A DNA stretch of 64,000 nt from contig JAHLJZ010000003.1 in the NCBI GenBank assembly GCA_025602915.1, forward strand, positions 434,001-498,000. The letters are read 5' to 3'. The notes under the pieces were generated by a model. That model saw only the letters and a list, made by a program, of their open reading frames with translations, ran no database searches and had not been told where the DNA came from. The translations under genes were made by a program, and so were the position numbers. This stretch comes from Paraphysoderma sedebokerense. Its lineage: Eukaryota; Blastocladiomycota; Physodermatomycetes; Physodermatales; Physodermataceae. This document shows positions 34,280 through 47,762 of the stretch, in pieces (position 1 is the first letter of the stretch; every line of letters starts with the position of its first letter).

Positions 34280-37200
34280 TTATAACTTCCGTCGGACATC
34301 CTTGGCTATATCCTGAATTGCCGGTATATTTTCTCTCTGAATCACGACGTCAAGATTCTTTATCAACATTGATTTCAATTCTGAGTGCACCAGATTATTA
34401 TCTGTGGGTATCAGGGTGAGCACGGGAAGCCGAATTTAAGATTGAACAAAATACTATCTTACCTAGCAGTTTGGTCGTCAACTTCTCCACAACCTGAACA
34501 GCAGCAGTTCGGAGAGCTGAGTACTGAATTAAAAGATGCAGTTACCAATGTTAGAACCCGCGGTCATTTACGTGTTGCCCAGGCCATGCAATTTGTAAAG
34601 AACTCCCGAACCTTCATATCCTCCAGAGCCAAAAATAATCCTCCATACAATTCTGTTGACGCATTGTTGCCAGGCTGATTAAACACGACTGAGACATCAA
34701 GCTTGGATACAATCAAATCCAAACTCTCCAAGACAGCCAGTCGAACGTTCCAGACGTTGCCCGACAGGTTCTGAGAGAGGATGGGTATCAAAGCAGGCGT
34801 TTTGGAAGCTAATAACATTGATTCCGAATGTACAGTAGAGTTGAAATGATATGAACACGAGAGTTTGTATGAGTATTGGTCGGTCATAATGTTAACCACT
34901 GAAGAGAAAGAAAATAAACCTTGTGTGTCCTTATCGTTTCTTGGTAATATCTTGCCCAAACATTTAAATGCACTGGCCTTGACCAATAACGACAAAGGCT
35001 TCGATCTTTGTTCGTCTTCATCGTCTTCATCGTCATCGATTGTAGCAGTTTTAACCAAGAATTCCGACACTTCGTCGTATACATTAATGTCAAGAGAATC
35101 CACAAATTGACCTAAAAGGTCAATAGCTTGGCGTCGATAGTTCTTATTTGATTTTTTAGATTCCCGTATCAAAATCTATCAACATACGAGCAAGAACAGT
35201 TAGTGTCAACATTTATCAGTGTTAGTGCATTATGACTCGTTATCTTACCTCGACGATGTTGTTAAGAATACCGGGTTCGTTCATCATCTGCTCTTTGCAA
35301 GACAAACAGCTCACAACTAAAGCTTCCAATAACGCTTCTTTGCCTATTTGAATGAGCAAGCATAGGCAACGGTTAATAAGCACATATTGACTCAATGAGA
35401 ATTCAAAAACGTGTCAACGTACCATCCCATAATCGTCCAGACAACGACTCCATCAACAACGGTAGAACCCTCTGTACCTCAGACGATATATCACTTCCTA
35501 ATGTTTTAGCAAGGTCTGCTATGGTGAGTGCAGCTTGCTTTTTTGTGTTCCAAGATGCCGAACGAGATAGCAAATCTGATGCCAACTCAACTATTTCTTT
35601 ATGATATAATCGAAGGGCATTGGATGTACCTAATGATTTTTTTAGCAAAAAGGTCAGCGGACAAAGAATTCAGAGAGATAGTTAACATTTATTTTACCAG
35701 CGGTATTTGCTTCCCAAACTTCATTCCATACTTTTTTAACTTCTTTATCAGAATCATGACAACCATAATACGCTAAAGGTATTACTTCTGTCAAAACGCG
35801 TTTGATATTATCTGTTGCATGTTTTGATACTTCCAAGAAAGTTATGGGACACATTGACCTCATATCGGCGTCTGCAGTAAAAGGGCAGGCAAGTCACCAC
35901 GCATTAACGCATACAAGATTAGAAATGTGTGTTGAATTAATACTGGAGAGGAAGATGCGTTAACTCTACGCATACATACCGTCATTATCAATATACCCCT
36001 TTTTTAAATGGTTAAACAACTTGACTAATGTTGCATCAGGAACTAGCCTAGCAATATACCCAATCGATACAGCCATAGATTTTCGAACGGCCGGAGACCG
36101 ATCTGACACCGTTCCGCTTAGTGCTTTTAGTATCTTCTCCGCGTGGGGCTTGACCATGATTGGTCTTTTCATACAAAGGATGCAAATGAATCGAGCAGTT
36201 CCACCTTTCGTTGGCAATCTGTTGTTTTGTCCGACATGCGTTAACTCCGAAAGACAGTTAGACTGAATTAGTCGGAGTAAATAAGATGACATACCCCACG
36301 GCCTTTCGAATCAAATGAATTAGCTTTTCAGAGACTGCTTCCATTGTGTTGTCGTCGATGTGGTCAATTAAAGATTCCAGACCAGACATCATTGGGCTGT
36401 TCTTTGTTGCAAAAAGTCTAGTATTTTCCAACTAATTTTGACAGAGTTAGCACTCATTTTCAGGCAGCATAAAGATACTAAAAAAATGTGCTCGAAAATA
36501 CCTGTTCTTGCGACACATCATATTTCTCGGCATGAAAGGACAAATAATTCATCACTTGCGGCTCTAAACTCGCGAGACATTCCAGCAAAATTCCGACGAT
36601 TTCACTGATATGCGGCTGCAGCAATACACCTCCTTTCTCGCAAATCTTTAATATGGTTTTCAAACTGAACTTCCGAACATCTTCGGCATCGTTTAATAAA
36701 CCTTTATGAAGTAAAAAGGGAATGACAATATTCATGATTTTGGTCCCTTCCGGAATGGAAACGTTTGTTGGGTCGCAGAATCGGATGGTTAAGGTAGCAA
36801 AAGTTCGACAGGTTTTTAAAGCCGCCGCTCGGACGGATTCCTGAAGAGAATATTATTACGTAAATTTGGACACATTAATATAGAAGGAACATTATACCTT
36901 TATATCGTCCAAAGCGCGAAAAGCGTTGCTCCAAAGTTCCACCAGTTGTCCCGTAGCGAGGATTTGACTGAGGGTTTTCCCGCTTAACAAGTCACTTAAA
37001 GCGAGACAGCTACTCGGAATGACATTTATCATTTAAGCACTCAATTGACATTTCAAAGAATATTAATCATGCCGAAACTCACCTAGCTTCCCGTACTCTC
37101 CACAATCGACTCGTCAATCCTGTCATCAATTCCTTCAAAATCGGTTCAAAATACTCTTCTACCGTTTTACTTGGGTCCTTCACCAGTGTCTATTGCGAAA

Positions 37201-40200
37201 CAAATGAATTAATTATGTCCAAAAGAATCATTGCTTCAAAGTGATCAATATCTTTGTTAGAAACGAACCTTCCAAATACTGCCCATGGCCGCCTGAACCC
37301 TTTCGTTCGGGTCGAAGCGATATCTAAACAATTTCGGGATCAGAGTTCCCAAGAATGGTTGTAACTCGTCTTCCGCCTTGGAAAGAATGGTGGAAAACCC
37401 AAAGGCTCCGCCAATTCTGGAATTCCAAAGCTGATTATGCGATGCAAGGGACATGAATTTGTAGACTAAATCTGGCTGATTCATTTCAGTCGCTGAGTTA
37501 TGATTAAGTGGGAATAGTTAGTCAAGGAGGAACGGCGTAGAAAAAACGGAAGTTGATTCAAATAGTAAGAAATGACGGGAAAAGTCACGACAAACCTAAA
37601 CTGAGGATACTCTGATAGGTAGACAAACTGCTTCCATCGGGTGTCGTTCCCAAGTTTTCAAAGAGTTGGGTGTCTGCGGTCACTTCAGTCACTTTTTTAC
37701 CCTCACTTAATGTTTGAACTAACGTGGATACTAAATCGTCTCTTATCGATTGATCTCCAAGATCGTAGACTAACCCGATACCCTTGGAGGCTACTTCTTG
37801 AGTAAATTCTGAGTATGCAGAAAGAAGTAGTCTTAGAGGCGGTCTAGTTCTCAGGATCGATATGAAGATCTTACCGTCACGGTCACCCAGTAAAGACGAA
37901 AATGCAGCATGGAAGTTCCGTAGATTTTTCTGTTTGAATAAAAGACGTTAACAAATGTTTCAACTCATCTATTCGTCGATGATTTCAACGCTGAGAAAAA
38001 CTCGCATTCCACGAATTTAAAACCAAACCTTAATAATCTCGTTGCTTTTCGCGAACTTAACCAAAGACAGCAGCCAAATGCAAACCGCTTTCCTAACCGT
38101 CTTCTTCGGACCCTTTAATTCATCGAAACAAAATTGAATTACTTCCTCCATCACTTCCTTTCCGTCGGTCTTATCTTGTTCCAGCTTCTTTGTTTCAATT
38201 GAGACGTCCGCTAAGTCCAAATGTACTCGTGCGTTTGTAGCTTCCCAACCTGCTGCAATGATACACAACGATTCGCCAACTGTAAATTGAATTTCAATTT
38301 CCTTCGGGAAAGTTGTGGAAAGAGTATACAGATATGACAAGATAGCATTGCGGAGAGATGGATTGGAGAGAGTGACATAAGCGGTAGTAGAGATTGTAGA
38401 AGAAATGAGTTTAGAGTTTTTGGTGGAAGCTTTTATTATCTTTTGAAGTTTGGGGAGTATTTGAGATTCAAAAGCCGTCGTGGGAACGTCGGACGAGGAG
38501 GGCAGTGCCAAGGGAATTTGTCCGTACTTTCCGATTTCGCCTAAGGCAATAACGCCGCCCAACTGTTTAAGCGTATCGCTTTCATCTAAGTCATCAATCG
38601 CATGCTTCAGAATCTTTTCCTGCACATCAGTTGGTATAAACTTTGAATGATTTTGTGAATATCGATAATATGTTCGACCTAATATGTACCCCAAGGCCAC
38701 GACTAATCCAAAGTGATTATCTACCGGAATTTGACTGGATAGAAGTTTGAATATATCTGTAATCAATGGCAAAATCACGTCAGGTAAGGAGGTCGATACA
38801 ATGCCGAGAATATGCGCAACGTGCTGTTTTGTAGCAGTTTTGACGGAGGGTTCTTTTAAGAAAGCCTGATAAAGCATATTCTGTCAGAGAAAGAAAGACC
38901 AGGTTGTCTCGAAGTTGTAACAGAATTACGTACTTTCAACCATTCAATTTTATGCGTATATCTGGACGCGAAAGAACTTGGACCTAGCGAAACAAGCTCT
39001 TTCAAGCAAGTCGCGGCAACAAGCTGTAAACTCGAATCTAGGGGAGGTGAATCTTAGCCTCTGAAAACAACGGCCCCATAGGAATCAATGCCCAACAAAC
39101 CAGAAACATCCAGGCTAATCGATCCCTCGACTATCTGCAAATATAATTTTAATCCTTTTCCAACACCGTCGCCTTCTTCGCTCTTATCTGTATCTACTTC
39201 CATTGCATCGACTTCGCTCCAAGAAGTGTTCATCCATTTCTTCACTTTCTCCCGTGTCTCTGGATCATCTAACAAAGTATCTTCGATATCTCCGGTTCCG
39301 TCTGCTTCAGCAGATTTCAACTTCAAAAGGACTGACTCATCAGCGAGGCAGATCCACAACTTTCTGAGATAACTAATTGCGCTGTATACGACATCCGAAG
39401 AAAGTCCCAAACTTGGTACATGTCGGCCAGGTCTGGTCTGCGTGTTTGTATTTTTCGGTTTAGATATAATGAGAGAGGCGACCGAAGAAAACGAGGGAAG
39501 GGTGGGGCAGTCAGAATGGGAGGAGAACGAAAGACCAGTTTTAGATTCTTCGCGAACTTCCAGTTTAGGGTCGTTAGAAAGGAGTAGGTTATAGTATGTT
39601 CGGGTAGGAGAAGAAAGAGGCAGAAGATGATTCATGAATTTTAAAGCAGAGAATCGACAATGATGCTCCGTCTGGAAAATAGAAAATGTTTGTGAGAAGG
39701 GCACGTATAGCTGATAATTCGTAATAAAACTTACATGTAGAGCACAAGTTTCAAGCAGATTCAAGACGCTTTCCCATTCTCCAACTTTATATGTACGATT
39801 TGACGGATGATAAGCATCAAGCATATTGGATAGCGCCTCTTGGACTGATATTCTAACATTAGAAGATTCAGTAGATAGGCGTTCAAAGAATAATTTCAAG
39901 GTCGCGAGATCGAGTGATTGAGGTGCTGAAAAGATATTAAACCTTAATAAATTGCAACATTGAATATATAAGACAGTGTTGAAATACCTCGCTTGCCCAC
40001 TAGCCCAACGCAGACATATGTAGATCCACGAACATTCTCTGCGTCCATTCCTGGTTCTTGGAAATGTTCATTGAGATATTTTAGTAGTCCAACCATTATG
40101 ACTGGAGCGACGACAGTAAGAGTTTCTTTCGCGGCCTGGTCGAGGAAACATGAATACAGTCTTGATAAGAATCAAAAACCAGCAGTAATAGTGACGTTAC

Positions 40201-41427
40201 CATTCTAGCTATCCACTGTGCGAATATCATACCGGCGACCCTCAATTTTGGAGTAGTTTGTTCGCCGTACAGGGAGTCAAAAACCACTTGAATCATTTGA
40301 GGAAACATGTTCGCTGCCTTCATCGACCGACTTATTAATTGAAGAACTTTAGACTTAATTTGGATAGATCCAGGATATCGATAATCGGCGTCCTGTGTTT
40401 GTTTAACTTGGGAGTCACCCTGATAAAGTTTATATAATCTTTGACAAAATTGTTCGCTTTCAAAATCGGGTTTTCTACCGATTCTGCGGCTTCCATTTTC
40501 AGCGGAATCTGATATCTGAGTATTCGGATCACATGAGCCGGCTGTTAATACTAGAAATCTTGGAAGAAGAAGAGGGTCTGGAAGTGGCATCGTCGTGGTT
40601 GAGTCTTCTACGGGTATATTATCGGGAAAACAGTGACTGACGAAAGCGAGCACAGATATCTGAAAAGGAAGGAGAGTTTGGATGATGAATAACGACTCTC
40701 ATCGCTACATTCAATAATTTAGACCTTACTTTGGCTTTTCGCAGTTCTTCAACACTAGAGGACCATTTGGCTTTCGCATTATTTGTCACGAAAGCTATGC
40801 TGTTCTTGCTCATTGACGGAACAGGCGCGTCCTTCATCGAATGGTACAACATTAAATCGACAAACCGCTGTAACAGTTGAGCATAATCCTCCACTTGAGA
40901 CATGATAGGTAATTTAATATCCATATGATTCACGTTCATGTTCGTCAAAATCTGCACAATGATATGGAACAGGGTCGTTTTCTGCATTTCGTTCCGAGAA
41001 GCAAATCCATGAACTAATTGCTTTAAGATCGGAATCTGCTCAGTTGAGTTTATCCTTTCAAATCCCATTTCGATGTATATCAAAGCAAAGTTTTTGACTA
41101 AGGCCGAGCCTTCGGATCTTGAGAATACCTCGAGCAGTGGCGAAATAGGGAGGGATATGTTGGACTTTGACTTGATTCGCTTGTTGATGTGAGTAAGAAT
41201 TGACATAACTTTTGGACGGACATTTTGGGCAGGAGAGTCCAATTTCAGGATGACAGGGACGAGAAAAGTATTTACGGCCTTTTCGAGTTGAGCATCGGAT
41301 TCGGCCAAGGCAAAGCGGAGTTCAACGTTCTCGAGGAGTTCTGAGGATGCAGTAATGAATGTTAGAAGCCGACCGTAGGAGTAAGGGTGAGGCGACAATA
41401 AATACCTAATTCATTTGTAGCTGCCAT
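34280..41427 (-). CDS. ECM29: Proteasome adaptor/scaffold Ecm29 (HEAT repeats)
   Basis: Very large HEAT-repeat protein (roughly 1,800 residues, many exons) that binds the 26S proteasome and links 19S to 20S particles. It starts with a 22-nt exon (41406-41427, MAATNEL) followed by 'LLENVELRFALAESDAQLEK' and 'HINKRIKSKSNISLP', which match the conserved Ecm29 N-terminus. Main coding blocks lie at about 40735-41340, 40190-40653, 39054-39899, 38017-38877, 37570-37900, 37090-37485, 36478-36840, 35966-36350, 35403-35863, 34910-35172 and 34564-34830. The last exons (about 34450-34515 and 34280-34400) end 'ENIPAIQDIAKDVRRKL'. Helical pairs repeat along the whole length. I did not resolve every junction. 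It is divergent to the Abraxas-like gene, 171 bp apart. Confidence 0.88.
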
Positions 41428-41598
41428 ATCATTCACTTTTATAGGCAATTGGTATTACGGAAAATGAGATGGATGAGGGAACTCGTTAAGTCGGCCAGTT
41501 TGAAGAACGGAAGAACAGCCAGAGTCACCATTTTGACATTCAAAAATCATTCGTCATCAGTACATTAGACAATCAGAACTACATACGGCAGAGTCGAA

Positions 41599-43037
41599 AT
41601 GTATACATCTCCATCGTCGTCACCATCAACGGCTACATCTCCTCGAACCTCTATATCTGTTAGAATATCCGGATCCCTTCTTTCCCTACTGTCATACGAG
41701 TTTGCCTGCTGCAGACATCACTCTGTGCGTTGCCAGAAACTATTAAATCACCGACAAATCTTCTAATCTAATTATTTCAAATCTTAGGAAGGTCTGCTGT
41801 TTGGACACTATTCTTTACAAAAAACAACGCACGTTCGCGATGAAAATACATTACACAAAGAGGAATGGTCTATCGGTACTGTAACCTCCATTGAGTATAC
41901 GGACATAACATTTCATTAGAAAACTAATACAAGATTCCCATTTATTGAACGTAGTGATAACCGGTTTTCATACTCTCAGAACTCCATTCCATGATCCCAT
42001 CGGCAATCTTACTTATTCCCTACTAAACCAAATCCAAAAAGAGCGAAATCAGGTAAATCAATTGTCGTGGCCGCACCATTTATAGTGAATTTTTTCAACC
42101 AATTCCCCACTTTAGACGATAATAGGTTACTTTAAACATCGACGAAAGTCATCATTATTCCCCACGCTTCTCGAATCATCTATCTACTCTTCCTTACAAT
42201 CCTTCATCCTCGACAATGCATCAACTCTTTCCAATAAACCGACCGTGAACCCGTCGAATACGAACCAGATCCCGAATCAGAATATATTACAGGATATGGT
42301 TGTGTTAGGGTTATTCAATACAGATACAAATGAGAATAAGGCGACATGGACATGGGATTATGCCATGTTCAAGAAAAGTGTTGGCGCCAAGTATGTATTT
42401 TGATCTAAACTACCTACTTTATAATTCCCCCTCTTCCCTACCCTTTTTGATAACTCTTGTGTCTGAAATAACAATAGTTAAGAAAGAACTGACTGTTTTT
42501 AACCATACTTTTTGAAAGAACATTTTCAAAATTACCAATCGAAGTATCCAATCTCGTTGAATCAACTCAATCCCAATACACGTCCTTTATCCCCTCCCTC
42601 CCATTTACATCTTCATCAACGTGTGTATATGATTCTTAAAATCTATTATATTTATTTCGTTTTCGTTAATTACTCTTTCTTGATGTGTAGACCAACGAAC
42701 CAATTTGAATCGAATTTACGACAAATTTCTATATCACCTGTTATCAGTCAATACGAGAATTTAATGTTATCAGGTATCGCCACACTCAAGGTATACCTTT
42801 TCAATCTAAATACTTCTTAATTTCCGATATCCGCTTCACTTTTGTGTGCTTATCGTTATGCATATTTACTGACTTGGCGAGATTTGTTACTTTGGTATCA
42901 TTGGATCGACGATGATGTAGGACTTATCATCTACACTACATAATACGGAACAACAGGTATCGATATTAAGAAAGGAAGTTGAAGGAATGAAAAAGCAAGT
43001 TGAAAAAATAAAAAAGGGAAGAGAAATTGTAAAATAA
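41599..43037 (+). CDS. Abraxas/ABRO1-like MPN-minus protein (FAM175 family)
   Basis: Seven exons in phase: 41599-41724, 41788-41875, 41934-42052, 42116-42390, 42519-42620, 42691-42790, 42921-43037 (308 residues). It resembles animal Abraxas/ABRO1, the catalytically dead scaffold partner of the K63 deubiquitinase BRCC36 in the BRCA1-A and BRISC complexes. Matching blocks in order: 'ISGSLLSLLSYEF' then 'EGLLFGHYS' (MPN start), 'TIIGYFKHRRKSSLFPTLLE' (family 'GWYKFRR' block), 'VVLGLFNTDTN', 'LPIEVSNLVESTQSQY', and a C-terminal coiled coil 'VSILRKEVEGMKKQVEKI'. The HxH...D zinc motif of active JAMM enzymes is absent, as in Abraxas. A BRCC36 gene is not in this window. Confidence 0.75.
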
Positions 43038-43304
43038 TCTATACGTATCCTGTAGCGTTGCAGGAAACCAATCAATAAAAATTACTGAACGAAGTAAAAG
43101 TTTAAAACCTTCGTAAGCAGGGGTATACTCGGGATAGAGGGAAATTATTTGTCGGCTTTTTTGTAACGGTAGTATTAGTGATAATGTATTTTACAAGATT
43201 TTAATATTTCCAACAAGATTTTTTATAAATACATGATAGCTAATGATACTACAGATGAGTTTTTTATCGGGAAGTGGCAAAGGGGTTGTAAGACTCGCTG
43301 AGAA

Positions 43305-44885
43305 TCATTTCCGCTGGGATTGTTGTGCCTATTCAATTAAAGAACACAAGTTAATGGATGATTAAAGACAAATATTTTCAGAGCATGATGATTTTTTTGA
43401 TAAAAAGAGACAATCCTTGGACGGATACAATCAACGTACCGAATATAAAGCAGTGTAGTAACCACACCAATACCAACTCATACAGAGGTTGTTGAGTATT
43501 TCATCCTGTTCAGGCATTTGAGATTGAACCATCGAGGCCAAATTTGAGGCGCTCTCTAAATTTGGCCGTACATTAGACGCTGCTGTAGAAGATGTATGAA
43601 CAGCTGGTTCTATCGCTTCTTTTGTTGGTACTACTGTCTCCTTCGATTTTGAAGTGGACTTGATATTTTCATTAATTGAAAAAGTCCCAGATTTTACGAT
43701 CGGTGTAGCAGGCGTAGTAGGCGGAGCCGCTGGTTGCAACGGGCTCTTGAAATTGTTGGTTCTTGGATATTGGGGTGTGACTTGTGTGGTCGGGGTAAAA
43801 GGTGAGCCTGGTGGAAAAAATGGATCTGCACGTTCAGTACTGGTCTTCGTTGTGCTCGTGGACATTGCAAACGTTGTTTTAACTGAGAGAGGGCGATTAC
43901 ACGGTTTAGATGAAGGTGGGTGCTGAATTTTGGGTTGTTTGAATGGTGATTGTGATGAAGTGGTTGAATTTGTAGAAATTCCTGTTTCGACCTGCTCAAT
44001 TTCAAGTTTTCTTTTCGATGGAACAGAAGGCGCCTCTGTAGATTCTTGCTTGTTTTCAGCGGAAAGCGAATGGTGCCTCTATTAAGATATTAACCAAATT
44101 GTCAGATAAGAGCCCGCCTCACATTCAAGAGAAAACAATTCAGGGAAAATAAATCAACGTACTCGGTATTCTTCCACCGCTTCATCCCAAGCAGCTATCA
44201 AGGCAGAATCATCCCACACATCGATATTGATATTCTGATGAAAATAATTTAAATCAAATAAGATAAAAAGATTGCAGGTTAGGTTAGTACTTAAAAGAAA
44301 AGCGAAAGCAACAGTAGGATCAAAGTGCTTCGAAAGTAAAGAGTAAGATCAACATACATTCTTCTTCTTCTTCTTCGTCCTTTTCTTAGCATCTTGCCCA
44401 TAACTTGCATCGTGATTTTCCGTTTCGGCCTCATTATAATCTTCATCGTACATATCATCGCCATATTCCTCTTCTCCATATCCATCTTCAGCGTACTCAT
44501 CATATTCGTATTCCACAGAATCTTCATGTTTGTAGTCTACAAAATGATTAGATCGAGTAGGTCGGGCCATGGGAGTATATTCACTAAACTGGTTGACGTC
44601 TAGATTAGTCGAGTCGATCTCCTGTCCAGTTGACTTGGAAGGGACAGCTGCATTAGGTGCCGGATCATTAGTGAGATCATTATCTGAGAGATCGATTTCT
44701 CCTTCTTCCATGCTGTCTTGATCTTCTGATTTTGTGGGAGGGTTTGAATTAGACGTCGGATGATCGAGATTCATTGGGACAGAGGCAAAATCATGGGCGC
44801 CGGCTTTTACAAATGGGTCGGGCTGGTCGGCGACAGGGGCAGTCTCAGATGTGTGTATATGTCCTTGGAGTTCTGCCGTTGTCAT
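43305..44885 (-). CDS. SMN1: Survival motor neuron protein (SMN), Tudor-less fungal form
   Basis: Core protein of the SMN complex that loads Sm rings onto snRNAs. Four exons: 44358-44885, 44163-44234, 43440-44078, 43305-43328 (420 residues). The Gemin2-binding helix is encoded by the 72-nt second exon, 'IDVWDDSALIAAWDEAVEEY'. The C-terminal YG box is 'LCMSWYWCGYYTALYS', with the glycine-zipper spacing used for oligomerisation. The last exon adds AQQSQRK. Between them the protein is Pro/Ser/Thr-rich with no Tudor domain, as in fission yeast. The N-terminal 176 residues are unusually long and acidic, with EYEYDEYAEDGYGEEEYGDD-type Glu/Tyr/Asp runs, ending in a Lys cluster before the helix. Confidence 0.9.
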
Positions 44886-45546
44886 TGCAGCCTCAGTTTG
44901 GAAGAAGGAGGAGCGATATAGGAGGGGCGATGGAATTCTGGTCTCTTACTGCACAGACAGAGACGTGGCATTTTGTTTACTCTGTTGTCAACGACATTTC
45001 GTGACTGGAATTCATAACTCCCTCTTGACTGCTTCTTCAATGGACGTATACAGTGTATGAACCATATCAACAATGACGCAAAATACCGGGAAGAGAAAAG
45101 TAACGTTCTTAGTATCATTCATAGATATACTTTATTTCGGCAAACGCGCCTGTGACGTTGAAATATGACAACTGCAAAGAGAAGAGACAAAGTAATTACA
45201 ACAAGAAATCCATTGGCAGAGACAGAGTCCTTCTCCAAACTAAGATGAAGTTGATTAACTAGATATCAGACAATCTCGTTTCATTTCCATTTTATTATTC
45301 CTGCCTATTTCACATGTTGTAATGATCCAATAAAAACAACAGAACTCAAATGCCCTCTTGTCGTGTGATGTTCGTCAAAACCTGGATTCCAAAAGAAATT
45401 CAGGCAATGCTATTGATGTTACAATCTAAATACAACTGGTGCGACTCGAAGATTAAAGTAAATGTTTATGGAGAGGTGGCAAAGAAGGGAAATTGAAAAA
45501 TAGCGGAGTGGAATGATGAGGAATGTTAAGTAAGGCGATGAAAGTT
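44886..45546. other. Intergenic region, SMN promoter and Rab7 3' end
   Basis: 661 bp upstream of SMN and downstream of Rab7, both on minus. I see no coding frame with family features and no known box; AT-rich 45080-45320. Confidence 0.45.
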
Positions 45547-46673
<1,127 letters not shown>

Positions 46674-46799
46674 ATTGTGGAATGCGGAGGGATGATTCTG
46701 GAGGGAACTATACACTGTATGATATCGACTATCAGAGGGAATGCTCTTGCCGAGTGTGGTCATCTGAGCAACGCACGCCGGGTGGAGCGAGGAAGGCAA

Positions 46800-46809
46800 G
46801 TCACGTGAC
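46800..46809. promoter_or_regulatory. GTCACGTGAC palindrome upstream of Rab7
   Basis: Full 10-bp palindrome, the extended E-box form recognised by bHLH-zipper factors such as TFEB in animals and Cbf1-like proteins in fungi. It lies between the Rab7 start (46673, minus) and the NDUFA12 stop (46892). Confidence 0.5.
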
Positions 46810-46891
46810 TTATATTATTCCACTCTGTGATCCACATATATTACATTACATAATCATCCCATCTGATAGTGTATCTACGCAGCTGCCATCA

Positions 46892-47596
46892 TTACGCTGT
46901 TCGCTCGCCAACTTTGGACTGCCATGCCTCGATCTTGGGTGGGGTCGTAGAATACGGTTTGTACGCTCGCGGCGTCCCCGTCACATTCTCCATCGGCTTT
47001 CCTAACCATTTGTGCTGAGGCAAATCTAACTTTGTTGGGGGTTCCTGACTCGTTCGGTGAAGCCACATGTGCCTACGGAGATTTTGGAAGCGATACTGGT
47101 CAGTTCTCTTGCTCTAACGATATTTTTTACCAACAGCAGAAACTGGTCGTTTCCGCGATAGAGCTAGAAGCATACGTACCATTCCGCAGGTACTTGCGAA
47201 GGATCGTTGTCTTTTGTCGCATATAGCACCCAACGCTCTCGAGCTGTAAAAGAGTTTCAGTCGACGGAAGGAGAATGTAAGCGTAGGTGGAGATTATACG
47301 TATACAACGACCGAAAAATGTAAAGGAACAGAGATATGTGAGTGAATTAAATCGAAGGAGCCGATGGCAAGACGACATAGTTGCAGGGCAATAATAGATG
47401 CGTATTTTTAAATTGGAGTGATAAAGTCAGATTGCGATTACATACCCCAGACTTCTTCGCTGCTCTCGTAGTACTTGTTTCCGAGATGGTCGACGCCGAC
47501 GAGGGTGCCGGCTTTAGTGTCGCCGATGGTCATGATTTGTCGGAGATACTCTCTGAAGCCGACTCTGGAGAAATTGCGCAGTAGCCTCGACACCAT
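46892..47596 (-). CDS. NDUFA12: Complex I accessory subunit NDUFA12 (B17.2)
   Basis: Accessory subunit of mitochondrial NADH:ubiquinone oxidoreductase. Three exons: 47446-47596, 47180-47243, 46892-47072 (131 residues; family about 140). It reads 'AGTLVGVDHLGNKYYES', 'ARERWVLYATKDNDPSQVP', 'AEWHMWLHRTSQEPPT' and 'VTGTPRAYKPYSTTPPKIEAW', all hallmark blocks in order. Acceptor choice at exon 3 (TAG at 47073-47075) is fixed by the conserved Trp-His pair. Presence of complex I excludes yeasts that lost it. The gene shares a 166-bp divergent promoter with the KH/SAM gene. Confidence 0.93.
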
Positions 47597-47675
47597 TGCG
47601 TATATAGCCTTGATTGAAGGGAGTGATTAAGGAGGGAGGAATGAGGGAATGTTTTTTGCAGTGGGCCGAGTGACG

Positions 47676-47723
47676 CACGTGACCCGGGGCAGCAACACGT
47701 GACCGGGGTGGGCAGCACGTGAC
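47676..47723. promoter_or_regulatory. Three CACGTGAC boxes at exact 20-bp spacing
   Basis: CACGTGAC at 47676, 47696 and 47716, each followed by CCGGGG or CCCGGGG, in the divergent promoter between NDUFA12 (start 47596) and the KH/SAM gene (start 47763). A 20-bp period puts the sites on nearly the same face of the helix, suited to cooperative binding. Confidence 0.7.
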
Positions 47724-47762
47724 CGGGGAGCTGGCCCGCGTGGGGATCAGCAGAGAGGAACA

